Origin: Neobacillus bataviensis
GTDB lineage: Bacteria; Bacillota; Bacilli; Bacillales_B; DSM-18226
Reading direction: 5' to 3'
Assembly (NCBI RefSeq): GCF_019969725.1
Contig: NZ_JAHXYW010000001.1
Span: 930,001 to 994,000 of the forward strand
DNA length: 64,000 nucleotides
The notes under the pieces are model-generated. The model worked only from the letters and a program-made list of their open reading frames with translations, was not told where the DNA came from and did no database searches. This document shows positions 47,835-63,542 of the stretch, in pieces; position 1 is the stretch's first letter, and each line of letters opens with the position of its first letter. The position numbers and the translations under genes are program-made.

Positions 47835-50513
47835 TTATTTTGTTTTTCTTAACAAAAATGATCCAGCTAGTAAAAAAGTTGGTATTGATGATAACCCGAC
47901 AATCAACAGCCAATCTTTTGCCGCGATCGGCAGCGTATGGAATATTGGCTGGAATGGCGGATAGTAAATGACCACAAACATGAGGGCAAGAGAAGATATG
48001 ACTGCCCATACTAAATACGGATTTCCAAACGGGTTTCTTGATAGCACTGATTTTTCACTGCGGCAATCAAAAACATGGATTAGCTGTGCCATAACAAGTG
48101 TTGCAAAGGCTACCGTTTGTGCATATTTCAATTGGCTTGGATCATTATGATAAACAACGATAAAAGCAAGTAAGGTCACAAGTCCAATCAAAAATCCTCG
48201 GGATACAACCTTCCAACCTAGACCACGCGAAAAGACCCCTTCATTCGGGCTCCGCGGCCTCCGTTTCATCACATTTTCTTCCGGGCGGTCAAGACCTAGC
48301 GCCATGGCTGGCAATCCATCCGTCACCAAATTTACCCAAAGAATTTGAATAGGTACTAACGGCAGGGGCAGTGCTAAGATCATCGCAAACAACATAACCA
48401 ATATTTCTCCGACATTGGAGGCAAGCAGATAGCGGACAAACTTTCGAATATTTTCATAGATATTCCGGCCTTCTTTAATGGCTGCTTTAATTGTTGCAAA
48501 ATTATCGTCCAATAAGACAAGGGCCGAAGCTTCCTTCGCTACATCTGTACCGGTAATTCCCATGGCCACTCCAATATCTGCTGCTTTGATAGCAGGCGCA
48601 TCATTCACCCCGTCGCCTGTCATGGCCACAATATGCCCTCTATTTTGCAAGGCTTTGACAATCTTCAATTTATGTTCTGGTGAAACCCTGGCAAAGACTG
48701 ATACATCATCGACGATTTCCTCAAGCTCCTCAACGGACATATCAGACAATGCTTTCCCATCAAGAACCTTACTTTTCTGCGTTAGAATTCCTAACTGAGA
48801 GGCAATCGCTTTTGCTGTGATGACATGGTCACCGGTAATCATCACCGTTTTAATTCCAGCCTCTTTACATTCTTTTACGGCTGCTTTAACCTCAGGTCTT
48901 GGCGGATCGATCATTCCCTGTACGCCGATAAAAGTTAATTTTTTCTCAGCTTCTTTTTCACTTAAGATAAGTGTATTAGCTGAAACAGGTTTAAAGGCAA
49001 TGGCAATTGTCCGCAGTGCCTGTGAGGCAAGTCCATTAATCGCATCCTGAACCTTCACTTGCGTTTCTTTGTTTAAATATTGAGTCCGTTCATCCCAAAG
49101 AATGGATTCACTAATTCCTAAAATGACATCAGGTGCTCCCTTCGTGACGATGAAGTGCCGCCCTTGTTTGTCCTTTACGTGAATACTCATCATTTTTCTG
49201 GCCGAATCAAATGGAAATTCATTAATAATGGTAAATTCATCTAATAACTTCTTTCTTGCAAAGCCTGCTTTCATTGCACTTACAAGCAATGCTCCTTCAG
49301 TTGGATCCCCGTCGAGAATGTAATCATCATCCTTCATTACTAAATCCGAATGGTTGCAGAGCATCCCGAATATCAGCATTTGCTGCAAGGCTCTCTCGTC
49401 TTTTGGCTGAACAGTTCGATCATTCCGATAAAAATTTCCTTGCGGCTGATAGCCCACTCCATCTACTGTCCAAGTATTTCCCCCGCTCCATAAATGGGTA
49501 ACCGTCATTTTGTTTTGCGTCATGGTTCCCGTTTTATCAGAACAAATAACCGAAGCACATCCGAGCGTTTCGACCGCCGGCAGCTTCCGGACAATGGCAT
49601 TTTTCTTTATCATTTTTTGCACACCAAGAGATAAGGCCACCGTCACAATCGCAGGCAATCCTTCCGGTATAGCCGCAACAGCCAAGGATACTCCAGCTAA
49701 AAACATCGTGTAAAGGTCATGTCCCTGAATTACACCGACCGCCACAACCAGCACGGTCAAAGCTAGAGCGACTGTTATTAATATTTTTCCAAGCTGCTCC
49801 AAGCGGCGCTGAAGTGGTGTTTCTTGTGATTCCGCACTCTGCAGTAAATCTGCAATTTGTCCCATTGCCGTTTTCATTCCTGTAGCAATGACAACCCCGG
49901 CGCCGCTTCCCCTTGTAATCATCGTTCCCATGAAGGCGATATTCTCCATATCACCAATACCTGGGTTAGGATTCGTTAAACACTCTATATGCTTTGAAAC
50001 AGGCACTGACTCACCAGTAAGTGCGGATTCTTCAATTTCTAAACTTCTTGATTCTATGATTCGTACATCTGCGCCAATTCGGTCACCGCTTGAGAATTTT
50101 AAAATATCGCCGCTGACAATTTCTTTCGAAGGTAATTTAATCCACTGTCCGTCCCTAAGGACAGAAACCTGCGGCGCGGATAATTCCTTTAATGCCTCTA
50201 GCGATTTTTCCGCCCGCCTTTCTTGGAAAAATCCAAGAAACCCATTTATGATCACGATCGCTATAATAGCAATGGCGTCAATATACTCTCCTAACAAACC
50301 GGAAATCAAGGTCGCTGCCAGCAGCACTAAAACCATAAAGTCTTTAAATTGACTAAAAAATAAGAGTAAAGCTGATTGCTTTTCTCCTTCGTCCAATTCA
50401 TTTAATCCGTACTCTGCGATTCTACTTTTCGCTTCTTCCTGTGATAATCCAGTTGAAAAGTCGGTTTCTAAGGCCTTTTCTACTTGATTTATCTCCATCT
50501 CATGGAACTTCAT
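47835..50513 (-). CDS. yloB: P-type calcium-transporting ATPase (YloB family)
   Basis: This 892-residue SERCA-like pump resembles B. subtilis YloB, a calcium P-type ATPase with vegetative and sporulation-related expression. The N-terminal cation ATPase domain is followed by membrane segments about residues 55-95 and 245-300. Motifs include LTGESVPV, PEGLPAIVTVALSLGVQ (M4 calcium site), phosphorylated Asp in CSDKTGTMTQNKMTVTH (about residue 330), ITGDHVITAKAIA and AMTGDGVNDAPAIKAADIGV. Six C-terminal membrane helices begin near NVGEILVMLFAMILALPLPL. It diverges from rqcH. Confidence 0.95.
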   Translation of the reverse strand: MKFHEMEINQVEKALETDFSTGLSQEEAKSRIAEYGLNELDEGEKQSALLLFFSQFKDFMVLVLLAATLISGLLGEYIDAIAIIAIVIINGFLGFFQERRAEKSLEALKELSAPQVSVLRDGQWIKLPSKEIVSGDILKFSSGDRIGADVRIIESRSLEIEESALTGESVPVSKHIECLTNPNPGIGDMENIAFMGTMITRGSGAGVVIATGMKTAMGQIADLLQSAESQETPLQRRLEQLGKILITVALALTVLVVAVGVIQGHDLYTMFLAGVSLAVAAIPEGLPAIVTVALSLGVQKMIKKNAIVRKLPAVETLGCASVICSDKTGTMTQNKMTVTHLWSGGNTWTVDGVGYQPQGNFYRNDRTVQPKDERALQQMLIFGMLCNHSDLVMKDDDYILDGDPTEGALLVSAMKAGFARKKLLDEFTIINEFPFDSARKMMSIHVKDKQGRHFIVTKGAPDVILGISESILWDERTQYLNKETQVKVQDAINGLASQALRTIAIAFKPVSANTLILSEKEAEKKLTFIGVQGMIDPPRPEVKAAVKECKEAGIKTVMITGDHVITAKAIASQLGILTQKSKVLDGKALSDMSVEELEEIVDDVSVFARVSPEHKLKIVKALQNRGHIVAMTGDGVNDAPAIKAADIGVAMGITGTDVAKEASALVLLDDNFATIKAAIKEGRNIYENIRKFVRYLLASNVGEILVMLFAMILALPLPLVPIQILWVNLVTDGLPAMALGLDRPEENVMKRRPRSPNEGVFSRGLGWKVVSRGFLIGLVTLLAFIVVYHNDPSQLKYAQTVAFATLVMAQLIHVFDCRSEKSVLSRNPFGNPYLVWAVISSLALMFVVIYYPPFQPIFHTLPIAAKDWLLIVGLSSIPTFLLAGSFLLRKTK

Positions 50514-50612
50514 CCGACCATCTCACTTCCCCCTTGTATAACATGTCTAAAGAAAGCTTATTCAGGGTCGTCCAAAAAAATGCTATCATTAACATTCTTG
50601 CAAGGGGAAAAT

Positions 50613-50642
50613 AGGACAGTTTTTATTGAAGTAGGATATAAT
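50613..50642 (+). promoter_or_regulatory. sigma-A-type promoter of rqcH
   Basis: A perfect TATAAT (50637-50642) is preceded at 18 bases by AGGACA (50613-50618), matching TTGACA at four of six positions. It lies about 33 bases upstream of the rqcH start codon on the plus strand. Confidence 0.6.
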
Positions 50643-50674
50643 TAAACATATGTTTGAAGAAAAGGATGTTTTCC

Positions 50675-52387
50675 ATGTCATTTGATGGTCTATTTACAAA
50701 AGCAATGGTCGATGAACTTTCCCGTTCATTAAAGGGCGGACGTATAAATAAAGTTCACCAGCCTTATAAAAATGAAGTCATTTTAACAATTAGAGCAAAC
50801 GGGCTAAATCAAAAGCTGTTATTATCAGCTCATCCCAGTTATGCCCGGGTGCAGTTAACGAATGAGGGATACGAAAATCCGAGTGAGCCGCCAATGTTCT
50901 GTATGCTGCTGCGAAAGCATATTGAGGGCTATATATTGGAGGATTTATATCAAGTTGAAAATGATCGGATGATTATTTTTGAAATTAAAGGAAGAAATGA
51001 AATTGGCGATATCAGCTACAAGCAGCTCATTATTGAAATCATGGGCAGACATAGCAATATCGTATTAGTGGATAAAACACGCAATGTTATTCTTGATAGC
51101 ATTAAGCATATTTCTTTTGCCGTTAACAGTCACAGAGCGATTATGCCGGGCCAGCCATATATTTTCCCGCCTGAACAAAACAAATCTAATCCTTTTTTTG
51201 TTACGGAAGAGGATGTTTTAAAGAAAATTGATTTTAATAGCGGGAAACTGGATCGGCAGCTGGTCGAGCATTTTGCCGGCACTTCTCCGCTGTTTGCAAA
51301 GGAAGTCATTTTTCAAAGCGGTCTCGCGAATCGAACGACCCTTCCTCGGACTTTTGTTGGTTTGGTTAAGAAAATTAAGCAAGGCGAGCTATCTCCATCT
51401 ATCATGTCTTCGGGTGGCAAGGAAGCTTTTTATTTATTTCCGCTTGCTCATTTAAAAGGAAAGGTAAAAAGCTTTGAAACGCTTAGTGAAATGCTCGATC
51501 GCTTTTATTTTGGCAAGGCAGAGCGAGACCGGGTTAAGCAGCAAGGAAATGATATTGAACGGTTCATTATCAATGAAAAAGAAAAAAATGAAAAGAAAAT
51601 TGAAAAGTTGGAGAATACATTAAAAGAAGCCGAAAAGGCAGAGCAATTTCAGCGTTATGGTGAGCTATTAACGGCTAACCTTTTTGCCGCAAAAAAGGGC
51701 ATGAAAGAAATTGAAGTTCTCAATTATTACGATGAATTGGGAGGGACGATTGCCATTCCTCTTAATCCTCGTAAAACTCCATCAGAAAATGCGCAAAAAT
51801 ATTTTTCTAGATACCAAAAAGCTAAAAATTCGATTGCCGTTGTGATGGAGCAAATTGAGAAGGCGCAGCTTGAAGTGGAATATTTTGATAATTTATTGCA
51901 ACAGATAGTGTCTGCGTCACCGAAGGATATTCAAGAAATTCGTGAGGAGCTTGTCGAGGGCGGCTATATCCGCGAACGTCAAAAAAGGAATGGGAAAAAG
52001 ATCCAAAACGCCAAGCCGGTCCTAGACCACTTTTTATCAACTGATGGGACTGATATTATCGTCGGAAAAAACAATAAACAAAATGATTATTTAACCAATA
52101 AACTTGCAGCGAGAGATGAGATTTGGCTCCATACCAAGGATATTCCTGGTTCACATGTAGTCATTCGAAGTAAGGCTCCATCGGAGGAAACCATTCTTGA
52201 GGCCGCCAATTTAGCTGCTTACTTTAGCAAGGCGCGAAATTCTAGTTCGGTTCCTGTTGACTTTACAAAGGTTCGCCATGTTAAAAAACCGAGCGGTGCA
52301 AAACCTGGATTTGTGATATATGATAATCAGCAGACCGTTTATGTTACTCCTAATGAGGAACTTGTGCTTAAATTGAAGAAAAATTAG
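50675..52387 (+). CDS. rqcH: ribosome-associated quality control protein RqcH (NEMF homologue; YloA/FbpA)
   Basis: RqcH binds stalled 50S subunits with peptidyl-tRNA and adds C-terminal alanine tails that mark the chain for degradation. The frame runs upstream, but ATG 50675 with AGGA at eight bases gives [20 protein letters not shown] and 570 residues. NFACT-N domain with [20 protein letters not shown] and [16 protein letters not shown]; coiled coils about residues 285-350 and 385-420; NFACT-R domain with [20 protein letters not shown] near the C terminus. It once was named a fibronectin-binding protein. It is one of two plus-strand genes here. Confidence 0.96.
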   Translation: MSFDGLFTKAMVDELSRSLKGGRINKVHQPYKNEVILTIRANGLNQKLLLSAHPSYARVQLTNEGYENPSEPPMFCMLLRKHIEGYILEDLYQVENDRMIIFEIKGRNEIGDISYKQLIIEIMGRHSNIVLVDKTRNVILDSIKHISFAVNSHRAIMPGQPYIFPPEQNKSNPFFVTEEDVLKKIDFNSGKLDRQLVEHFAGTSPLFAKEVIFQSGLANRTTLPRTFVGLVKKIKQGELSPSIMSSGGKEAFYLFPLAHLKGKVKSFETLSEMLDRFYFGKAERDRVKQQGNDIERFIINEKEKNEKKIEKLENTLKEAEKAEQFQRYGELLTANLFAAKKGMKEIEVLNYYDELGGTIAIPLNPRKTPSENAQKYFSRYQKAKNSIAVVMEQIEKAQLEVEYFDNLLQQIVSASPKDIQEIREELVEGGYIRERQKRNGKKIQNAKPVLDHFLSTDGTDIIVGKNNKQNDYLTNKLAARDEIWLHTKDIPGSHVVIRSKAPSEETILEAANLAAYFSKARNSSSVPVDFTKVRHVKKPSGAKPGFVIYDNQQTVYVTPNEELVLKLKKN

Positions 52388-52389
52388 TA

Positions 52390-52416
52390 AAGCCCCGGGG
52401 GTCCGGGGCTTTTTTA
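52390..52416 (+). terminator. terminator between rqcH and pyrE
   Basis: A perfect nine-base GC-rich stem AAGCCCCGG / CCGGGGCTT with a GGGT loop is followed by TTTTT on the plus strand, starting at the rqcH stop. The pyrE stop is only three bases away on the other strand, so it may also serve the pyr operon, although the minus-strand T run is short. Confidence 0.88.
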
Positions 52417-52418
52417 GT

Positions 52419-53047
52419 TTATTCCCACTTCTTGCTCCATTTACCTGGATCCTTGCTCCAAGAAAGCAGACTTTCTTGATCATTTTGACCAATATACCCA
52501 TTATCAATAGCCGACTCCACCAACGCGGCAAAATTTGTTAAAGAAAAACTCGTAATTCCTTCCTGCTCAAAAGCATCTTTTCCTTTATCCAGCCCATATG
52601 TAAAGATGGATACGACACCAAGTACTTCACAGCCAGCCTCTCTTAATGCCTGAACAGCTGTGATCACACTTCCGCCAGTTGAAATTAAATCTTCAACGAC
52701 GACCACTTTTTGGCCTTGCTCTACTTTACCTTCGATCTGATTTCCTTTCCCGTGCCCTTTTGCTTTTGAGCGGACATAGCACATAGGCAAATCCATTAAC
52801 TCACTCACCCAGGCAGCATGAGGAATACCAGCCGTGGCAGTCCCGGCAATTACATCCACTGTACCAAAGTGTTCATTGATTAGCTTTTGTAAGCCGCTGG
52901 CAATTTCCCGACGAACCGCAGGAAAAGATAATGTTAAGCGATTATCACAATAAATCGGAGAACGCAGACCAGAGGTCCACGTAAACGGATCCTGCGGCCT
53001 TAACGCAACCGCGCTTATTTCTAATAATTTTTCAGCAATTAAGTGTT

Positions 53048-53051
<4 letters not shown>
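52419..53051 (-). CDS. pyrE: orotate phosphoribosyltransferase
   Basis: PyrE joins orotate and PRPP to make OMP. ATG 53051 overlaps the pyrF stop and follows AGAGGAG; 210 residues beginning [20 protein letters not shown]. Substrate blocks: [18 protein letters not shown] (about residue 22), [17 protein letters not shown] (catalytic loop, about 98) and the PRPP motif [17 protein letters not shown] (about 118). The last gene of the pyr operon, ending by the shared terminator with rqcH. Confidence 0.97.
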
Positions 53052-55443
<2,392 letters not shown>

Positions 55444-55447
<4 letters not shown>

Positions 55448-58400
55448 GCAAAAACCGCCTCCTTTTCCGGAGCTTTCATCGCTTCAGCAGAAAAGTTCAT
55501 TGATTCAATCACTTTTAGTATGGCATCTGCTGTATCCAATGAAGTTAAACATGGCACCCCATTTTCGACGGCTTCGCGGCGAATTCGGAATCCATCACTT
55601 TCCGGCTGTTTGCCTTTTGTTAAGGTATTGATGATAAACTGAGCCTCGCCTCCATGGATGACATCCAATAAGGTAGCACCCTCTGAGCCGATTTTACCGA
55701 CTACTTTTACCGGAAGTCCCGCAGCTTCTAAGACTGATGCGGTTCCGCTCGTCGCCATTAAACGGTATCCGATGGCGGCAAACCTTTTCGCAAGCTTTAA
55801 GCTTTCCGCTTTATCCTTATCAGCAACCGTGAATAACACTGTTCCAAACTTGTGAATGTTCATTCCTGATGCAACTAAACCTTTGTATAACGCTTTTTCA
55901 AGGGTGATATCCTTACCCATTACTTCACCAGTCGATTTCATTTCAGGTCCAAGGCTGATATCTACACTTTTCAGTTTGGCAAAGGAGAACACCGGAACTT
56001 TGACAAACACGCCATCTTTTTCAGGTACTAAACCTGCCCTGTAACCTTGGTCCAGTATAGACACTCCCAAAATAGCTTTTGTCGCGATTTTCGCCATAGG
56101 TACATTGGTTATTTTACTTAAGAATGGAACAGTTCGGCTTGAACGCGGATTTACTTCAAGAACATATACTTGGTTATCAGATATAACGTATTGAATGTTT
56201 AATAGTCCGACAATATTTAAGCCAATCGCTAATTTCTCTGTGTATTCTACTAGCTTTTGTTTAATTTCCGCTGTTAAAGTTTGCGGCGGATATACTGCAA
56301 TGGAATCCCCTGAGTGAACCCCAGCGCGTTCAATATGTTCCATAATTCCTGGAATCAACACATTCTTACCATCACAGATCGCATCGACTTCGATTTCTTT
56401 ACCAGTTAAATATCGGTCGATTAAGACTGGATGTTCTGGATTAATTTTCACGGCGTTCTCCATATAACGGAGCAGTTCATTTTCTTCGTAGACAATTTCC
56501 ATTGCCCGGCCGCCTAACACATAAGAAGGACGAATCAGAACTGGATAGCCGATTTCCTCCGCAATCAAACGTGCTTCCTCAACAGATAAAGCCGTTTTCC
56601 CTAGAGGTTGCGGAATATTTAATTGTTGAAGGGCATATTCAAATTTATCTCTATCTTCTGCACGGTCTAAATCCTCAAGGCTGGTTCCCAAAATTTTCAC
56701 ACCATTTTCAGCTAGCTTTCCAGCTAGATTAATAGCAGTCTGCCCGCCAAATTGCACGACCACTCCGATTGGTTTTTCCAGGTCAATGATGTGCATAACA
56801 TCCTCGATTGTCAGCGGTTCAAAATAAAGCTTATCCGAGATACTGAAATCCGTTGAAACTGTTTCTGGATTATTGTTGATAATAATTGCTTCATAACCAG
56901 CTTCTTTAATCGCTTTGACAGAGTGAACAGTTGCATAATCAAACTCAATCCCCTGACCGATGCGGATCGGACCAGAACCAAGGACAACCACACTTTGTCT
57001 GTCGGTAACGATGGACTCATTTTCTTCCTCAAATGTTCCATAGTAATATGGCGTTTCTGATTCAAATTCAGCTGCGCATGTATCAACCATTTTATAGACA
57101 GGAATAATTTGATTGTTTTTTCTAAAGGTGTAAAGTTCTGTCTCCTTCATTCCCCATAGTTCTGCAATCTTTTGATCCGTAAATCCCTTTTGCTTTGCTT
57201 CCAATAAGATTTCAGCGTTTAAAGGATTTTCTAATAGTGTTTCTTCTAGTTTAATAATTCCTTCTAGCTTTTTAAGGAAAAATAAATCTATTTTACTCCA
57301 TTCGTGAATTGTCTCAATTGAGGTTCCCCTTTTTAAGCTTTCGGCAATGTAGAAGAGTCTTTCATCTCCAGCTTTACGAATTCGCTTTTCGACAAGCTCA
57401 TCTGCAAATTCATCCGCACCATTCAATTCAAAGTGATAAACACCTGCCTCAAGTGAGCGGATTGCTTTTAATAATGATTCTTCAAAATTACGGCCAATCG
57501 CCATGACCTCGCCAGTTGCTTTCATTTGGGTCCCAAGTGAGCGATTTCCGGATTCAAATTTATCAAAAGGCCATCTCGGAATTTTTGTAACGATATAATC
57601 CAAGGCTGGTTCAAAGCTTGCATAAGTTTTTCCTGTTACAGGGTTCTTCATTTCATCAAGTGTAAGTCCAACGGCAATCTTTGCTGCAAGCTTCGCAATC
57701 GGATAGCCTGTTGCCTTTGATGCAAGGGCCGATGAACGGCTTACACGCGGATTCACTTCGATAATGTAGTAGTTAAAGCTATAAGGATCAAGGGCTAGCT
57801 GAACGTTACAGCCGCCTTCAATTTTTAACGCACGGATAATTTTTAGAGAGACATTTCTTAATAATTGGTATTCTCGATCACTTAATGTTTGGCTTGGTGC
57901 TACCACAATGGAGTCACCGGTATGAACTCCAACTGGATCAATGTTCTCCATATTACAAACGACAATTGCGCTATCATTAGCATCGCGCATGACCTCATAT
58001 TCGATTTCCTTGAAGCCGGCAATACTTTTCTCCAACAAGCACTGGTGAACAGGACTGTTCTTTAAACCGCTCGTCACGATTTCTTCTAGTTCTTCTTGAT
58101 TGTGACAAATACCGCCGCCCGTTCCGCCTAGGGTAAAGGCTGGACGAACAATTACCGGGAACCCAACCTTTTCTACGAAGACTTTTGCTTCCTCTAATTC
58201 ATGAATGATTTCACTGTCAGGTACCGGCTCCCCTAATTCATTCATTAAATTGCGGAATAATTCACGGTCTTCAGCTTGTTTGATTGCTGACAGCTTCGTT
58301 CCAAGAATCTCAACATTGCACTCTTCCAAAACGCCGGAATTTGCTAATTCCACAGCTAAGTTAAGTCCTGTTTGCCCGCCAAGAGTGGCTAATAGGGCAT

Positions 58401-58650
58401 CAGGGCGTTCTTTTCGGATGATTTTGCTGACAAACTCCAGTGTCAAAGGCTCGATGTAAACAGCGTCGGCCATTTCTGTGTCTGTCATAATGGTTGCTGG
58501 ATTTGAATTGATCAGAATGACACGGTAGCCTTCTTCTTTCAAAGCCATACATGCTTGTGCGCCCGCATAGTCGAACTCTGCTGCCTGCCCGATGACGATG
58601 GGTCCTGATCCGATTACTAAAATGGAGTTTATATCTGTACGTTTTGGCAT
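55444..58650 (-). CDS. pyrAB: carbamoyl-phosphate synthase large subunit (pyrimidine-specific)
   Basis: PyrAB makes carbamoyl phosphate from ammonia delivered by PyrAA, bicarbonate and two ATP. Its 1068 residues form two homologous ATP-grasp halves: one starting [20 protein letters not shown] with [17 protein letters not shown], the other [20 protein letters not shown] (about residue 553) with [22 protein letters not shown]-terminal MGS-like allosteric domain spans about residues 935-1060 ([20 protein letters not shown]). GGAGG precedes the ATG, which lies within the last 22 bases of pyrAA. Confidence 0.98.
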
Positions 58651-59731
58651 GCTGCTGTTCCCTCCTGTTTTTCCGATTCAATCATGTTTAGAAACTGTTC
58701 AAATAAGCCATTTGCATCCTCTGGTCCAGGGGATGCCTCAGGGTGGTATTGCACTGTGAAGGCTGGATAATCTAAATGCTTTAAGCCTTCAATCGTATCA
58801 TCATTTAATGCAATATGAGTAACCGCAAGCCTAGTATTGTTAATCGATTTACTATCAACCGTATACCCGTGATTTTGGGAAGTTATTGACACTTTCCCAG
58901 TTGAAAGTTCTTTTACTGGATGATTGGAACCACGGTGGCCGAATTTCATTTTAACGGTATCTGCACCGCAGGCAAGAGCAAAGAGTTGATGACCAAGGCA
59001 GATGCCGAAAAGCGGAACTTTTCCAAGCACTTCTTTAATCATCTGAATGCCTTCTGGAACATCCTTTGGATCCCCAGGTCCATTTGAGAGCATGATTCCG
59101 TCCGGACGAAGCTGAAGAATTTCATCAGCCGTTGTATGGTACGGAACAACAACAACATCACAGCCGCGTAAATTCAGTTCTCTTAAAATCCCGTGTTTCA
59201 TCCCAAAATCAACAAGAACAATTCTTTTGCCTCTTCCTGGGCTCGGATAGGCATTTTTAGTGGAAACTCTTCTTACTTGGTCTATAGGTAGGCGCGTTTG
59301 TCTTAATTTCCTCAACACTTCATCAGCATCGTTTTCAATGCTGCAAATGGCTCCTTTTAATGTTCCATACTGGCGGATTATCCGCGCTAATTTTCGTGTA
59401 TCAATGCCGGCGATGCCAGGAATTTTCTTCATTTTAAAATATTCGTCGATGGTAAATTCACTTCTCCAGTTAGAAGGGAAATCTACGGCTTCTTTGACAA
59501 TAAATCCTTTAACGGCAGGATTTATTGATTCAAAATCATCACGGTTAATACCGTAATTTCCGATTAAAGGATATGTCAGCATGACAATTTGTCCGCAGTA
59601 GGATGGGTCAGATAGAATTTCTTGATAACCAGTCATACCCGTGTTAAAAACCACTTCACCAAAGGTGTCCATATGGCTTCCAAAACCTTCTCCGATAAAA
59701 ATCGTTCCATCTTCTAAAATTAGCTGTGCTT

Positions 59732-59735
<4 letters not shown>
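58629..59735 (-). CDS. pyrAA: carbamoyl-phosphate synthase small subunit (pyrimidine-specific)
   Basis: PyrAA is the glutaminase that feeds ammonia to PyrAB. The ATG at 59735, overlapping the pyrC stop, gives [20 protein letters not shown] and 368 residues. The N-terminal CPSase domain contains [20 protein letters not shown]. The class I amidotransferase domain has [12 protein letters not shown], nucleophile Cys in [19 protein letters not shown] (about residue 245), TSQNHGYTV and the His-Glu of [14 protein letters not shown]. Overlaps pyrAB by 22 bases. Confidence 0.97.
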
Positions 59736-61940
<2,205 letters not shown>

Positions 61941-61950
61941 CTATTTTTGC

Positions 61951-62054
61951 AAAAAAACACCCTGACCAAATGATCAGGGTGTTTTGAATCCACACATAAT
62001 CCGCGCTAAAATGCGGTTTAAGTGATAACACCCTTATAAGCCTCTCTTGGACTT
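61951..62054 (-). promoter_or_regulatory. PyrR-dependent transcription attenuator in the pyrP-pyrB spacer
   Basis: Minus-strand order: a PyrR-binding anti-antiterminator loop with AGTCCAAGAGAGGCT (62039-62053), then an antiterminator arm beginning GGGTGTT, then the terminator AAACACCCTGA / TCAGGGTGTTT with eight-base loop (61955-61984) and T-rich tail. GGGTGTT can pair with the AACACCC of the terminator's upstream arm, so the two folds exclude each other. UMP-bound PyrR stabilises the binding loop and permits termination, by analogy with B. subtilis. Confidence 0.92.
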
Positions 62055-62073
62055 CTTTTAAAAGGTTTTCTTG

Positions 62074-63384
62074 TTATGCAATTTTCTTCGTTTCATTCGT
62101 TTGTTCTGCTTCAAACATATTTTCTTCTGCAGGCTGTCTTCCAGGAAGAATGAGGTTTAATAGCACCCCAATGATAGCCGCTAAAGCCATACCTTGAACT
62201 TGGATATTAAATGGCAGTTTCACGATTGCTCCACCGATTCCAATAACCAAAATGACTGATGAGATGACCAAATTGCGTTTATCACCAAAATCGATTTTAC
62301 TGTCTACTAACATTCTTAACCCTGATGAAGCAATGATTCCAAACAACAGGATTGAAACTCCACCCATGACAGGTGTTGGTATAGTTTGGATTAATGCTGT
62401 TACTTTCCCAATAAATCCGAAGATGATAGCAAGTACAGCAGCCCCTGCGATGACATAAACACTGTAAACCCGTGTGATGGCCAGGACGCCGATATTTTCT
62501 CCATAGGTTGTTTTTGGCGGACCGCCAATTAGAGCTGAAATCATTGTTGCAGTTCCATCACCTAGAATTGAACGGTGTAATCCAGGTTCTTTAATATAGT
62601 CATGACCTACAACTTTGCTTAATACAAGCTGGTGGCCAATATGCTCAGAAAGAGTAACAACGGCTACTGGAATCATTAATGCGGCTAGATCCCATGTAAA
62701 TTTCACTTTGTAGCTTACAAACGGAATAATGAATTCCGGCATTTCAAACCAATTTGCTTTCAATACTGGACTGAAATCGACAATCCCGACCATTAATGCG
62801 TAGAGATAACCAACCACAATTCCTCCTAAGATAGGAATGATACTTAACATTTTCTTTGCGTAGATAGAGAAGATAATTGTTGCTGCTAATGTAACAAGCG
62901 CTACAGAGAAATGAAGCATGCTGTATTTTCCAGCTGGATTATTCATTGCCATACCTACTGCAGTACTTGATAGGGCTAAACCAATTACTATAATAACGGG
63001 ACCTACCACGATTGGCGGGAGCAGATTCATAATCCAGCGATGTCCTGCTTTGCTAATGACAAGCGCTACAATCCCATATACAAGACCTGCTATAAAAGTT
63101 CCAACCATCGCTGCGCCAGGGCCCCCTGCAGCTTTTGCCGCAATTACTGGAGCGATAAAGGCAAACGAAGATCCGAGATATGCGGGAACTTGAAATTTTG
63201 TAATTAGGAGAAATGCCAGTGTTCCAAGACCGCTCGATATTAACGCAATGGCTGGGCTTAATCCAACCAGGTATGGTACAAGAATTGTCGCGCCAAACAT
63301 CGCGAACAAATGTTGCAAGCTTAGGGTAAGCCATTGTGAAGGTTTCGGAACATCTTTTACGTCTAGGATTGGTTTATTGTTCAT
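62074..63384 (-). CDS. pyrP: uracil permease PyrP (UraA family)
   Basis: PyrP imports uracil by proton symport and belongs to the NAT/NCS2 family. ATG 63384 follows GGGGGAA and gives 436 residues; an in-frame ATG at 63399 overlaps the Shine-Dalgarno. About 14 membrane helices are suggested by hydrophobic runs. Family blocks: LQHLFAMFGATILVPYLVGL at the start (about residues 24-43), PAYLGSSFAFIAPVIAA, the substrate Glu/His region LSEHIGHQLVLSKVVGHDYI (about 240-260) and GGPPKTTYGENIGVLAITRV. Confidence 0.96.
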   Translation of the reverse strand: MNNKPILDVKDVPKPSQWLTLSLQHLFAMFGATILVPYLVGLSPAIALISSGLGTLAFLLITKFQVPAYLGSSFAFIAPVIAAKAAGGPGAAMVGTFIAGLVYGIVALVISKAGHRWIMNLLPPIVVGPVIIVIGLALSSTAVGMAMNNPAGKYSMLHFSVALVTLAATIIFSIYAKKMLSIIPILGGIVVGYLYALMVGIVDFSPVLKANWFEMPEFIIPFVSYKVKFTWDLAALMIPVAVVTLSEHIGHQLVLSKVVGHDYIKEPGLHRSILGDGTATMISALIGGPPKTTYGENIGVLAITRVYSVYVIAGAAVLAIIFGFIGKVTALIQTIPTPVMGGVSILLFGIIASSGLRMLVDSKIDFGDKRNLVISSVILVIGIGGAIVKLPFNIQVQGMALAAIIGVLLNLILPGRQPAEENMFEAEQTNETKKIA

Positions 63385-63427
63385 ATGGATTTCCCCCATT
63401 TTTCTTTATTCTGTGATATTTCTTAAT

Positions 63428-63521
63428 AAAAAAACCCTCTAAGTCCATGGCAAGACAAAGAGGGTATGGAAAAGCCGTAAAATGATACCGGCCTTTTCCC
63501 CTTTGTCAGCCTCACAGGACT
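63428..63521 (-). promoter_or_regulatory. PyrR-dependent transcription attenuator in the pyrR-pyrP spacer
   Basis: On the minus strand the PyrR-binding loop AGTCCTGTGAGGCT (63508-63521) is followed by GACAAAGGGGAAAAGGCCG, which can pair with CGGCTTTTC and CTTTGTC as antiterminator, and by a terminator with outer stem CCCTCT / AGAGGG (63435-63464) and a T7 run. The CTTTGTC segment is shared between antiterminator and terminator. Same architecture as the second B. subtilis pyr attenuator. Confidence 0.92.
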
Positions 63522-63542
63522 GCATTTAAAAGGGCAAACTAT

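Noticed and set aside
50654..50674. Longer rqcH starting at TTG 50654
   Set aside because: The AGGA ribosome site lies inside this stretch and the ATG at 50675 matches the known start MSFDG.
57700..58650. Possible arginine-specific rather than pyrimidine-specific carbamoyl-phosphate synthase
   Set aside because: The genes are embedded in the pyr operon between pyrC and pyrK and downstream of PyrR attenuators, with no arginine genes nearby.
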